A stretch of DNA of 64,000 nt from Rhodanobacteraceae bacterium (GTDB taxonomy: Bacteria; Pseudomonadota; Gammaproteobacteria; Xanthomonadales; Rhodanobacteraceae), in assembly GCA_030167125.1 (NCBI GenBank), contig CP126531.1, forward strand, positions 3,140,578 to 3,204,577, in the 5' to 3' direction. Each line of letters starts with the position of its first letter. Position 1 is the stretch's first letter. Positions 53,432-63,200 of this stretch are shown in pieces. The notes below the pieces were generated by a model that worked only from the letters and a program-made list of their open reading frames with translations, was not told where the DNA came from and made no database searches. The position numbers and the translations under genes are program-made.

Positions 53432-53965
53432 GTGAGCACGCATCTCACCCCATCCGATCGTACCTTCATGAAGCACTTCGCGATCATGATTGCCCTGCTC
53501 GCGGGCTTTGCGGTCGTGCTCATGATCATCGGCACGTTCGTGTGGGCGTCGCTGCCCAAGGAAAGCAATACCATGGAAGTGCAGCGCGCAGGCGACCGCA
53601 TCACGCCGGTCGCGGCGGTGTACGCGGGCGATACCGGACGCGCCGCGATGGAGGCCGCGAAAGCCGCCGCCGACAAGGCCGCGGCGTCACAGGTGGCCTA
53701 CGGCGGAACCACCGACGGCAAGGCGATCTTCGATCACCTGTGCACGACCTGCCATTCGACCGGCGCCGCGGGCGCACCGAAGATCACCGACAAGTCGGCG
53801 TGGGCGCCGCGCATCACGGAAGGCATCGCCACGCTGGTGAAGCACGCGATCGACGGCTACACCGGTCCCGACGGCAACCACATGCCGGCCAAGGGCGGCA
53901 ACCCGGCGCTCACCGACGCGCAGGTGGAAGCCACCGTGAAGTGGATGGTGTCGCAGGTGAAATGA
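53432..53965 (+). CDS. Membrane-anchored cytochrome c5-like protein
   Basis: A 177-residue protein. One N-terminal transmembrane helix (about 16-38, FAIMIALLAGFAVVLMIIGT) anchors it to the inner membrane. An Ala/Lys-rich linker follows, then a cytochrome c domain with the heme motif CTTCH (Cys104, Cys107, His108) and a probable Met ligand in GNHMPAKGG (Met151). It would carry electrons in the periplasm. The start is a GTG with GGAG seven bases upstream. It is divergent from the GMC dehydrogenase gene and may accept its electrons, but it could equally serve a general respiratory chain. Confidence 0.92.
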   Translation: MSTHLTPSDRTFMKHFAIMIALLAGFAVVLMIIGTFVWASLPKESNTMEVQRAGDRITPVAAVYAGDTGRAAMEAAKAAADKAAASQVAYGGTTDGKAIFDHLCTTCHSTGAAGAPKITDKSAWAPRITEGIATLVKHAIDGYTGPDGNHMPAKGGNPALTDAQVEATVKWMVSQVK

Positions 53966-54011
53966 CACGCGCTTGCGCGATGCCGGGGGCATCGCGAGCG
54001 TGGCGCCAGCC

Positions 54012-54371
54012 TTACGTTGCGAGATTCACCACCGGCGTGAAGCCGCCAAAGATCATCCGCTTGCCGTCGAAGATCGGCGCGATGAGTTCGGGACTCATGT
54101 TCGGGTCCGCCATCACCTTGGCCATGCCTGCGTCGCGGGTGGCCTTGTCCGGCCACTCGATCCACGAAAACACCACCGTCTCGTCGGCCCTGGCCTGCAC
54201 GGCCCTGCGAAAATCGGTGAGCTTTCCCTCCGGAACGTCATCGCCCCAGCATTCGAGCACGCGCAGGGCGCCGTGCTCGATGAACGTCGCGTCGGTCTTG
54301 TGCGCCATATCGACGAAAGCCTGTTTGTGCGCGGTGGGGACCGCGATCACGAAACCGTCAACGTAGGACAT
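54012..54371 (-). CDS. DUF1428-family protein
   Basis: A 119-residue protein beginning MSYVDGFVIAVPTAHKQAFV, which is the DUF1428 (YbaA-like, alpha/beta-barrel dimer fold) signature. RVLECWGDDVPEG, VVFSWIEWPDKATRDAG and MIFGGFTPVV are also typical. The biochemical role of the family is unknown. GGAG precedes the ATG at 54371. It lies downstream of the CBS gene on the same strand with an 85-bp gap. Confidence 0.9.
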   Translation of the reverse strand: MSYVDGFVIAVPTAHKQAFVDMAHKTDATFIEHGALRVLECWGDDVPEGKLTDFRRAVQARADETVVFSWIEWPDKATRDAGMAKVMADPNMSPELIAPIFDGKRMIFGGFTPVVNLAT

Positions 54372-54456
54372 GCTGTTCTCCATTCGTGGCGGGGCAGTCG
54401 CGCCCTCATCGTGGCGACGAACGAGAATGGGACGGATCGACACGGCGGGTCGTCGC

Positions 54457-54885
54457 TCAGCCTGCGATGTAGCGCTGCAACTGGTCGATCTCGGTCGCCT
54501 GGTCGTTGATGACGGCCTTGACCAGATCGCCGATCGACACGATGCCCACCAGCTTGCCGTTTTCCAGCACGGGCAAATGCCGTACGCGCAATTCGGTGCA
54601 CAGCCGCATGCACTCATCCACCGTCGTGCCTGGCGACACGCTGGCCGGCGCGGGCGTCATGATTTCCGACACCGGCGTTTCGCGCGAGGAATGGCCCTTC
54701 AGGATCACCTTGCGCGCGTAGTCGCGCTCGGTGACGATGCCGGCCAGCGCGTCGCCGCGCAGCACCAGCAGCGCGCCGACGCCGCGTTCGGCCATCATGC
54801 GGATCGCATCCAGCACCGGCGCTTCCGGCGCGATGCTGTAGACAGCGTTGCCCTTGTCTTCCAGTAGATGCCTGACCTGTCGCAT
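54457..54885 (-). CDS. CBS-domain pair protein
   Basis: A 142-residue protein consisting of two tandem CBS domains (about 5-65 and 73-130). The first contains VLDAIRMMAERGVGALLV and AGIVTERDYARKV; the second contains TVDECMRLCTELRVRHLPVL and VGIVSIGDLVKAVI. Such stand-alone pairs bind adenosine nucleotides and act as energy sensors. No partner domain is fused. A strong GAGGAGG site precedes the ATG. Confidence 0.93.
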   Translation of the reverse strand: MRQVRHLLEDKGNAVYSIAPEAPVLDAIRMMAERGVGALLVLRGDALAGIVTERDYARKVILKGHSSRETPVSEIMTPAPASVSPGTTVDECMRLCTELRVRHLPVLENGKLVGIVSIGDLVKAVINDQATEIDQLQRYIAG

Positions 54886-54921
54886 GACGTCCTCCTCAGG
54901 ATCGCGGAAGGTCCATCGATT

Positions 54922-55713
54922 CTAGCGCTTGCGCTGGCGGCGTTGCGGTTCGTCCACGCGCGGTTTGGGCGGGTGTTCATCCAGCACGTACGCGACGCCG
55001 CCGAGTTGGCGCATCTGCTGTTCGATCCATGCGGCGCGCCGCTGCACGTAGGCGGATGGACGGTCGGCGTGCCAGCCGCGCGGGTTGGGCAGCACCGCGG
55101 CCAGCAACGCCGCCTGGTGCGAGGTCAGGCGCGACGCGGGTTCATGCCAGTACGCCTGCGACGCGGCTTCGACGCCGTAGATGCCGTCGCCCAGTTCGGC
55201 GATGTTGGCGTACACCTCGAGCACGCGGCGCTTGGGCCAGGTGATGTCGATCAGCACCGTGAAATACGCTTCCAGTCCCTTGCGGAAAAAGCCGCCGCCG
55301 CTCCACAGGAACAGGTTGCGCGCGGTCTGCTGGGTGATCGTGCTGGCGCCGCGCAGGCGGCCGCCTTCGTCGGCTTGCGCGATCGCGGATTTGATCGAGG
55401 CGATGTCGAAGCCGTGGTTGAACGGAAAGGTCTGGTCTTCGCCCGCGACCATTGCCAACGGCGCCACCGGCGCGATCTTCATCCATGACACCCAGTCGTA
55501 GCGGATCGTGAAAGCGTGGTTGCCGTGCCACGCCTGCGACAGCTCGCGTTCGACCATGTAGGCACTGGTGAGCGGCGGCACGAAACGCAGGATCAACACC
55601 GGCAGCCAGGTCACCACGATGAACCCCAGCACCAGCCGTGCGATCCACTTCAGCCATCGGCGCGCACGCGCACGGCGCGGCGCCGGACCGCTGGCGGACG
55701 ACGCAGCGGTCAT
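54922..55713 (-). CDS. mtgA: Monofunctional peptidoglycan glycosyltransferase
   Basis: A 263-residue GT51 enzyme that polymerises lipid II into glycan strands. A basic N-terminus is followed by one membrane helix (about 23-45), and the transglycosylase domain lies in the periplasm. The catalytic motif AGEDQTFPFNHGFD holds Glu92, followed by GASTITQQTARNLFLW and KRRVLEVYANIAELGDGIYG with the second conserved Glu. Length and single-domain layout fit MtgA rather than a class A PBP. The ATG overlaps the stop of the GGDEF-EAL gene, so the two are translationally linked. Confidence 0.95.
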   Translation of the reverse strand: MTAASSASGPAPRRARARRWLKWIARLVLGFIVVTWLPVLILRFVPPLTSAYMVERELSQAWHGNHAFTIRYDWVSWMKIAPVAPLAMVAGEDQTFPFNHGFDIASIKSAIAQADEGGRLRGASTITQQTARNLFLWSGGGFFRKGLEAYFTVLIDITWPKRRVLEVYANIAELGDGIYGVEAASQAYWHEPASRLTSHQAALLAAVLPNPRGWHADRPSAYVQRRAAWIEQQMRQLGGVAYVLDEHPPKPRVDEPQRRQRKR

Positions 55714-58607
55714 GCCGAAGCGTCGCGCGCCGCGAGGCCGGCCCAGGTTTCGAAGGGTTCGGCCGGCGAATACAGGAAGCCCTGCGCGTACCGGCAGCCC
55801 ATGCCCATCAGCAGGTCGCGTTGTTCGGCCGTTTCGACGCCTTCGGCAATGACTTGCATCGACAACAGCTTCGCCATCGCGAGGATCGAGCGGATCACCG
55901 CGTCGCTGCCGCCTTCGCTGTGGCTCGACAGGCCGCGGATGAACGACTGGTCGATCTTCAGCGCCTGCACCGGGTACTGGTGCAGGTAGGACAGCGAGGA
56001 ATAACCGGTGCCGAAATCGTCCAGCGAAATGCGGATGCCCGCGTTGCACAACACCTGCAGCGTGCGCTTGGCTTCGGGCGGGTTGTCCAGCATCGCGCGC
56101 TCGGTGATTTCCAGGCGGATGCGCGAAGGCGGCACGCCGTGTTCGGCCAGCAACTGCAGCAGGCGACGGTCGAGATCGGGATTGCGGAAGTGCCGCGCCG
56201 ACAGGTTGATGCCGACGAACGCGTCGCTGTTGCCGGCGAGATCGTTGGTCTGCTTGCACACCTGCGCGAAGATCTGCCAGTCGATGGTTTCCGACGCGCC
56301 GGTGTCCTCGGCGATGCTGAGGAATTCGCCCGGCAGCAACAGGCCGCGCTTCGGATGCTGCCAGCGCATCAGCGCTTCGTAGCCGATCGTGGTGCCGTCG
56401 TGGATGTCCACCACCGGCTGGTAGAACGGCACGAATTCCTCGCGCGTGATGCCGCGCCGCAGGTCGTTTTCGATTTCCAGCAGCGACACCGCCTGCTGGC
56501 GCAGGCCTTCGTCGAACACCGCGTAACGGTGGCGCCCGTCGGCCTTGGCGCGGTACATCGCCGAGTCGGCATCGCGCAGCAATTCTTCCGGATGCCGGTA
56601 ATGCTCGGCCGCCAGCGTGATGCCGATCGATGTCGAGGTGAACAGTTCCTTTGCGGCCAGCCGGAACGGCGCGTTGAGATCGTCGATGATGCGCTTGGCG
56701 ATGCGGCAGGCTTTTTCCGCGTCGGCGACGCCTTCCAGCAGCACGCCGAACTCGTCGCCGCCGAGGCGCGCAACCACGTCCTCGGATTTGACGCAGGAAC
56801 GGATGCGGCTGCCGGCCTGGAACAGCAGGTCGTCGCCGATCAGGTGTCCGACCGAATCGTTGATCACCTTGAAGCGGTCGAGGTCCATGAACAGCACCGC
56901 GAAGCCCTTCGACGGATCCGCGTGGAAACGCTCCAGCGCGCGTTCGAGCCGTTGCATCAGCAGGCTGCGGTTGGGCAGGCCGGTCAGTGAATCGTGCAGG
57001 GTTTCGTATTTCAGGCGCGCTTCGATGCGTTCGCGTTCGGCGATCTGCGCGCGCAGGTCGCGGTTCGCCAGCGCCAGCGCGCGGGTGCGTTCGCCCACGC
57101 GGTGCTCGAGGTTGGAATAGGCGCGGCGCAGCGATTCGGCGGCGCGCACCCGTTCCAGTGCATTGGCGATGTGGTAGGAAACGAAGGTCAGCAGTTCCTG
57201 GTCGCGCAGCGTGTAGTGGTGTTCGGGCGAATAACTCTGCACCGCCAGCGCGCCGACCGTGTGTTCCGCGCAGACCAGCGGCACGCCCAGCCAGCACAGC
57301 GAATCGGCGCCGGATTGCGCGACTTCGCCCTCGGCGCGCAGCCTGGCGATGTCCGGCGCGTTCGCCAGCATCGCGGTGCCATGGCGCAGCACGTATTCGG
57401 TGAGGCCGTTGGCGAGCTTGCGCGGCTGCCGCTGGCGATCGCGTTCGTCGACGGAATAGGGGAACGTCAATTCCGTGCCGTCTTCGGAAAGCAGCGCGAT
57501 GTAGAAGTTGCGCGCGTACAACAGGCCGCCCACCACGCGGTGCACGGCGGCGTAGAAGTTGTCGATGCTTTCGGTGGTGCTGGCCAGTTCCGCGATCCGG
57601 AACAGCGCCGCCTGCAGCCGCTCGCCGCGCTGACGTTCCAGCACCTGCTGCTGCAGCACGCGGTTCGCGTCGCGCAGCGCCTCGGTGCGTTCCTCGACGC
57701 GGTGTTCCAGTTCGGCGTGCGCCAGTCGCCGTTCCAGCGCGGTCTGGATGTGCTGCGCCACGTAGATCAGCAGCGCCTTGTCCTGCTCGTCGTAGTGGTG
57801 CGCCTCGTCGTAGCTTTGCACCACCACGCAGCCGACCACTTCGCTGCCGCGCAGCAACGGCACGCCGAGCCAGTCCACGCAATCGGCGCCGGTGGCATGG
57901 AAGGGACCGTGCACCTGCGATTCGAGCGCGGTCAGCGAACCCATCAGCGGCTTGCCGTCCCGGATCACGTACCAGGTGGGGCCGTGCAGGATCGCCTCCA
58001 TCGGCAAGTCGCTGTCCGGCGACGGCGGCTCGGGATCGACGGTGTCCGAGTAATACGAAAAGCGCACGCTGTCGCGCTTGGAATCGTGCAACGCGATGTA
58101 AAAGTTTTCGGCGTACATCAGGCTGCCGACGATCTGGTGCAGCGCGCGGAACATCGGCGTGAGGTTGGAACCCACCGCGCTGGCCTGGTCGGCGATGGCG
58201 TACAGCGCGCGTTGCAGGCGTTCCGCGCGCGCGAGCTGCTTCACCGAATCGCTCAACTGGTTGCGGTGCACCAGCGCGCGCACGCGCGCGTCGATCATTT
58301 CCGCAGCGGTCCCGATCAGGGCGAAGGCCTCGTCGTCATCCAGCGGCGCGCTGATGCGCAGCGATTCCTGTTCCGATACGGTGATGCGGGCGACGAACGC
58401 GTCGGGACGTGCCGGGGCGTCGAGCGCCTCGTTTCCGCAGCGCACGAGACAGGCTTCGGGCGCCAGTTTCGCCAGCAGCGCGTTCGCGGCGGCAATCACG
58501 CCGTCGAGGTCGGATGCCGCCCACAATTCGTTGATTGCGTGGCACAGAACCGCTGTGGTGGGCGGCTTGCTGGCCGATGCAGCCAGATGATGAACGTCGC
58601 CTGCCAT
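55710..58607 (-). CDS. GAF-GAF-GGDEF-EAL cyclic-di-GMP protein
   Basis: A 965-residue soluble regulator. Two related sensor units are visible: GAF 1 at about 130-295 (VGSLMYAENFYIALHDSKRD) and GAF 2 at about 330-490 (VGGLLYARNFYIALLSEDGT). Each is followed by a near-identical coiled-coil (EHRVEERTEALRDAN and EHRVGERTRALALAN), indicating an internal duplication. The GGDEF domain (about 535-695) keeps RLGGDEFGVLLE (616-620), so cyclase activity is possible. The EAL domain (about 705-955) keeps EALMRW (744-749), DDFGTGYSS and EGVETAEQ, so phosphodiesterase activity is likely. Which activity dominates is unknown. The stop overlaps the mtgA start. Confidence 0.95.
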   Translation of the reverse strand: MAGDVHHLAASASKPPTTAVLCHAINELWAASDLDGVIAAANALLAKLAPEACLVRCGNEALDAPARPDAFVARITVSEQESLRISAPLDDDEAFALIGTAAEMIDARVRALVHRNQLSDSVKQLARAERLQRALYAIADQASAVGSNLTPMFRALHQIVGSLMYAENFYIALHDSKRDSVRFSYYSDTVDPEPPSPDSDLPMEAILHGPTWYVIRDGKPLMGSLTALESQVHGPFHATGADCVDWLGVPLLRGSEVVGCVVVQSYDEAHHYDEQDKALLIYVAQHIQTALERRLAHAELEHRVEERTEALRDANRVLQQQVLERQRGERLQAALFRIAELASTTESIDNFYAAVHRVVGGLLYARNFYIALLSEDGTELTFPYSVDERDRQRQPRKLANGLTEYVLRHGTAMLANAPDIARLRAEGEVAQSGADSLCWLGVPLVCAEHTVGALAVQSYSPEHHYTLRDQELLTFVSYHIANALERVRAAESLRRAYSNLEHRVGERTRALALANRDLRAQIAERERIEARLKYETLHDSLTGLPNRSLLMQRLERALERFHADPSKGFAVLFMDLDRFKVINDSVGHLIGDDLLFQAGSRIRSCVKSEDVVARLGGDEFGVLLEGVADAEKACRIAKRIIDDLNAPFRLAAKELFTSTSIGITLAAEHYRHPEELLRDADSAMYRAKADGRHRYAVFDEGLRQQAVSLLEIENDLRRGITREEFVPFYQPVVDIHDGTTIGYEALMRWQHPKRGLLLPGEFLSIAEDTGASETIDWQIFAQVCKQTNDLAGNSDAFVGINLSARHFRNPDLDRRLLQLLAEHGVPPSRIRLEITERAMLDNPPEAKRTLQVLCNAGIRISLDDFGTGYSSLSYLHQYPVQALKIDQSFIRGLSSHSEGGSDAVIRSILAMAKLLSMQVIAEGVETAEQRDLLMGMGCRYAQGFLYSPAEPFETWAGLAARDASA

Positions 58608-58822
58608 GTGTGGTCCAACCCCCGCAACGGATCAGAGTGTAACCCGTAGTTTGCGGACAGGTCACCCCGCGCCTTGCGTGCTGGATAGCGTTGCGGCTTT
58701 GTGCACTCGCCGGTTCATCAATTGTTAGCAAAATGTAATATCGTGGCGTACAATGACACCCAAAGACGGTGCGGATTCCCGCGCCGGTCGGTTGGTGGGT
58801 AGCGACTTTTCGGAACACGGGA

Positions 58823-59794
58823 ATGCGTCGATTGCTTGTCAGCGCGGTGCTCACCGGCTTGGCCTTGGCCACGCCGGCGTGGGCGTTTGCGCAGACGGTG
58901 CCGATGCCCGTGATCCCGGCCGTCAAGCCCGTGCATCCGGGCAAGGCTGCCACCAAGGCACCACTGTGGCAGCGCGACGGCAACGACGTTTCCGTGACGG
59001 CCAGCGGCCGCGCCAACAGCACCGTTCCCACCGCGGCTGCAACGGCGCCGCTCGACGGCCAGACGCATTCAGCGGGCGCGGGTGTCCAGCTCACCACCAA
59101 GCCCGGTATCACCGCCCACGTCAATGTCAACGAGACGCGCTGGGCACCGCTCGCGCCCGCCTGTGCGCCCGGCACGACGGGTTGCCTGGGCATCGCGCCG
59201 GTGGACGGCGTGCAGCGCGGTGAGGTCGGCGCGGGTTACGCAGGGCATGGCGTCAAGCTCGACCTGTCGATCGGACAGGCGCAAAGCGAGCCAAGTGCCG
59301 GGCGTGTGCGCAACGCGCCGCTGCCGCGGGTGCTGCCCGCCGAGGGCGGCGCCGACGTGGCCGCGCCGCTGTGGTTCCGCAACAGCACGTCCACCAGCCT
59401 CAACGCGCGTGGCCAGGTCGCCTTGGCGCCCGACACCAGCCTCGACCTGGGCGCGAGCGTCGGCCACGTGAAATTCCTGCCGGGCTCCGGTCTCGCCGCC
59501 GATGATGCGCTCGACCAGACCACCCTCAGCCTCGGCATCCAGCACGGCGCCGTGCGCGGCGCGATCGTCGGCCACATGCTGGAACCCGACGTGCCCGGCA
59601 CGGCCTTGGGCCAGAACCAGCGCTGGAGCGGCGTCGACCTCGGCATCAGCGTCCGCCTGCCGTGGCGCGGCGAACTGAACTTCGGCGCGCAGAACGTGTG
59701 GTCTTCCGGCCGCGCGCCGCTGCTGTTCGGCCCCGGCGGCACCGCCCCGGACCAGGGCCGCGTGCCGTACGTGCAGTATCACCAGACGCTCTGA
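58823..59794 (+). CDS. Exported protein of unknown function (possible outer-membrane barrel)
   Basis: A 323-residue protein with a clear signal peptide (MRRLLVSAVLTGLALATPAW, cleavage near AFAQ). A Pro/Lys-rich segment follows, then alternating hydrophobic/polar strands with many Gly, Asp and Ser (LDLGASVGHVKFLPGSG; GVDLGISVRLPWRGELNFGA). The pattern resembles a small beta-barrel or beta-sandwich. A single cysteine pair lies in APACAPGTTGCLG. I do not recognise a family. It stands alone between the divergent GGDEF-EAL gene and the second TonB receptor. The ATG at 58823 fits the signal peptide better than an in-frame start at 58769. Confidence 0.8.
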   Translation: MRRLLVSAVLTGLALATPAWAFAQTVPMPVIPAVKPVHPGKAATKAPLWQRDGNDVSVTASGRANSTVPTAAATAPLDGQTHSAGAGVQLTTKPGITAHVNVNETRWAPLAPACAPGTTGCLGIAPVDGVQRGEVGAGYAGHGVKLDLSIGQAQSEPSAGRVRNAPLPRVLPAEGGADVAAPLWFRNSTSTSLNARGQVALAPDTSLDLGASVGHVKFLPGSGLAADDALDQTTLSLGIQHGAVRGAIVGHMLEPDVPGTALGQNQRWSGVDLGISVRLPWRGELNFGAQNVWSSGRAPLLFGPGGTAPDQGRVPYVQYHQTL

Positions 59795-60273
59795 TCCGAC
59801 ATTCTGAAATCAGCCACGTGTGCAGATTCGTGGCTCGTTTCGCGCGTCCGCATGGGTGAGCCGCACCGGCGTTTCGTGGATTTTGCCGGGGCAGAGGTTT
59901 GCGCCAGGCCGAAGGGCGCCTTGGATTGCCTTACCCCCTGATTCTCCTGAACCCATACTGACCGCACACGGCGCCATTAACACTGTTTTTACGAAATGCG
60001 GTAGCATCGCCCTGTCGGCATCCGGCCCCAATGGGCCGATCGCTGATGAACCGAGGAGGGCGGATTTCAAGCCGAGCGGATAACCCAGCTGCCGTTCCGT
60101 ATTCCTGACCAAGGCGCATGCCGGGGCATCACTATGTAATGTGGGGATTCCCTACGGGTTAGAAAGTTGTTAGCATGCGGCCTGCCGAGGGTTCCAATGA
60201 GGCCTCGTCGGCGTTTTTGACGGGGACCTTTCCCGAAACTGTTTCATACATCTACAAACGTTTGGAGAGTGCA
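59795..60273. other. 479-bp intergenic region before the second TonB receptor
   Basis: No protein-like frame, RNA gene or member of the other repeat families is recognised here. A weak promoter-like pair, TTAACA (59978-59983) and TAGCAT (60002-60007), exists with an 18-base spacer. A second TAGCAT lies at 60172-60177. The length allows a long mRNA leader for the receptor. Confidence 0.4.
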
Positions 60274-63200
60274 ATGAGACTCGACCGCAGTGAGCTGTCA
60301 AAGGCCGTGCAGACGGCCCTTTCGCTGGGTGCCGTTGCTGCCGTGGGTGTTACCGGTACTGCCTTCGCGCAGAACGCGACCACGACGCAGAACGGACAGA
60401 ATCAACCGCAAACCCTGCAGACCATCGTGGTCACGGGTTCGCACATCCGTCGCGTGGACCTGGAAACATCCAACCCCGTGGTGGCGGTCACCGCGCAGCA
60501 AATCGCAGCGACCGGCAAGCAGACGCTGGGTGACATCGTTCAGAACCTGCCGGTGATCACCGGTGGCGTCGCAAATCCGAACATCAACAACGGCGGCGGC
60601 AGTGGCTCGACGAACGTCGGCCTGCGCGGCTTGGGTGCCAGCCGCACCTTGATCCTGGTTGATGGCCAGCGCCTTGTCGGTTTCCAGGGCATTGTCGACC
60701 TCAACTTCATTCCGGTGGCCGCTGTCGAACGCATCGAGGTGCTGACCGACGGTGCGTCGGCCGTGTACGGTTCGGATGCGATCGGCGGCGTCATCAACAT
60801 CATCCTGAAGTCCAACTATCAGGGTGCCCAGTTCCAGGCCAACTACGGCACGTCGGACCATAACGATGCGAACCGCAAGGGCGGCTCGTTCGTCTTTGGC
60901 CAGACGTCCGACAAGGGCAGCATCCTCGCGGGTTTTGAATACGAGAAGTACGACGACTTGGAGCAGTCGCAGCGTCCGTTCTCCGCGAACGCGGTGTCGC
61001 TGTCCACTTCGAATGGTGCGCCGGCGCCATCTGTCGGCGGTTCAACTTTCGCTGCACGCGATCGAATCAAGTTTCCCGGTTCCACGGCGGGATGCGCCCC
61101 CGGAACGCTCGGCCTGTCGTTGAACGAGGGTGCGGCGGCTAGCGGCAAGAGCCCCACGACTCCTGGCGATTATCATTGCTTCGACACCAGTAAAGATTTG
61201 TACAACTACGCGTCGGTCAACCTGATCATGACGCCGCAGGAACGTACCAGCGCGTTCTTCAAGGGTACGTATCATCTGAGTGACAACGTCGACTTTTACG
61301 CGACGTATCTGCACCAGAAGACGGTTTCCCGCGCGCAGTTGGCTCCCCCGGTATTCGGCACGCCAACAGGCGTGACCATTTCGGCGCAGAGCTACTACAA
61401 TCCGTTTGGCGTCGAGTTCACGCCCAGCAACGGTACGATTTTCCGCACGCGCCTGTTCCCGGTCGGGAACCGTGTTGCCGACAATGCCACCACCAAGGAC
61501 CAGATGAACGTCGGGTTCAGGGGCAATGTCAATATCTTCAACCAGAACTGGACGTGGGACGTAGGCTACAACTACGGTCACGCCTCGCGTACCGTGACCA
61601 ACATGGGCTACCCCAACCAGGCCGCCCTGATCCGGGATTTGGGTCCTTCGCATCTGGATCCGGCCACGGGCAAGGTGGTGTGTGACGACGCTCCCACCGA
61701 TCCGACCTGCACGCCGTTCGATGTGTTCAACCAGTTCAACCCGTACACGCAGGCTGTCGAAGCGGCATCGGGCGTTACCACCCAGACCGATACGTACTAC
61801 ATCTCGCGCACAGCGCACGCGGACATCAGCGGTGGCTTGTTCGATCTCCCGGCGGGTACGGTCTCGCTGGCGGCGGGTGTCAGCTACAACAAGCAGTACA
61901 CCAACAACGTCGTGGATCCGGAGATCCTGATCGAGGAGCAGCCGCCCTATTCGTGCGCCTTGGGTAGCGCGTGCTCTTCGCATCTGCAGGGCGGGTTCAA
62001 CGTCAAGGAAGTGTATGCCGAGATGTTGATCCCGATCCTGAAGGACATGCCGTTCGCGCGTGCCCTGAACCTGACGTTGGGCGACCGCTATTCGAAATAC
62101 AACACGGTGGGCAGCACCAACAACTGGAAGGTTGCGCTCGAATACCGTCCGATCGATGACTTGATGTTGCGCGGCACGGTGACCAGCGTATTCCGTGCGC
62201 CCAGCATTGCCCAGCTCTACGGGCCGCCGGTCAGCAGCGCGCCGCGCCTGAGTTACGATCCGTGCACCGGCTTCCGTGGTGCCCCGGCCGGCAGTGGCCC
62301 TGCATTGGCTTGTATCAACGTGCCTACTGACGGTTCGTATGTCGACTCGTACGTTGCCTCCGGCCAGCAGTTGACCGCGATCAACGGCGGCGCGCAGTTC
62401 TTCGGCGTGCACCTGAAGCCGGAAAGCGGCAAGACCTTCGATTTCGGTGCCGTCTATTCGCCGCATTTCATCCCGGGTCTGTCCTTGAGCGCGGACTTCT
62501 GGCGCGTGTACCTCAACAACACGATCAACAACGTGGGGGTGCAAACCTCCGTGATCGAGTGCTACGCGGGCGTGTTGTCGTTCTGCCCGAACGTTGCCAA
62601 TCGTGCGCCCGAGAGTGCACCGGGCGCCAACGATGGCGGCGACCCCAATGTCTGGATCCAGCCGATCGCGAACCTGGGCCGCATCGACGTCAAGGGCATC
62701 GATTTCGCCGGAAACTACAAGCTGCCGCAGTTCTCGTTCGGCCAGTTCGATCTCGGTCTGCAGGGCACCTACCTGACCCAGTACAAGATCAATACCGCTC
62801 CGGGAACCGCGGGCACCCTGGTCTTGAACGGCGTGGGCAACATGGGCACGTTCGGGTCGGCGCTGAACGGGTCGTGCCCGTTCCCCGCGGGTGGCATTTG
62901 CTTCTTCCCGCGGATCCGCGCCACCGGCACCCTGGGCTGGCAGCTCGGTCCGTGGGATGCGCAGTGGACGATGCGCTACATCAGCAAGTTCAAGGCGGGT
63001 TCGGACGATCCCACGCAGTACGCGAACATGGAAAAGGGCGTTGGCCCAGCTTCGGGCGCCGTACCGCCTTTGGTCATCCGCTACGGCGCCACGGTGTACA
63101 ACAACGTGCAGGTCGGCTACAACATCGTACCGCTCAACACCAAGATTTCGGTCGGTGTGGACAACGTGTTCGACAAGCAGCCACCGTTCCTGTATGCCAA

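Noticed and set aside
59944..60010. Small RNA or tRNA-like segment in the receptor leader
   Set aside because: No cloverleaf, conserved T-loop or terminator could be traced by eye; only weak promoter-like boxes were found.
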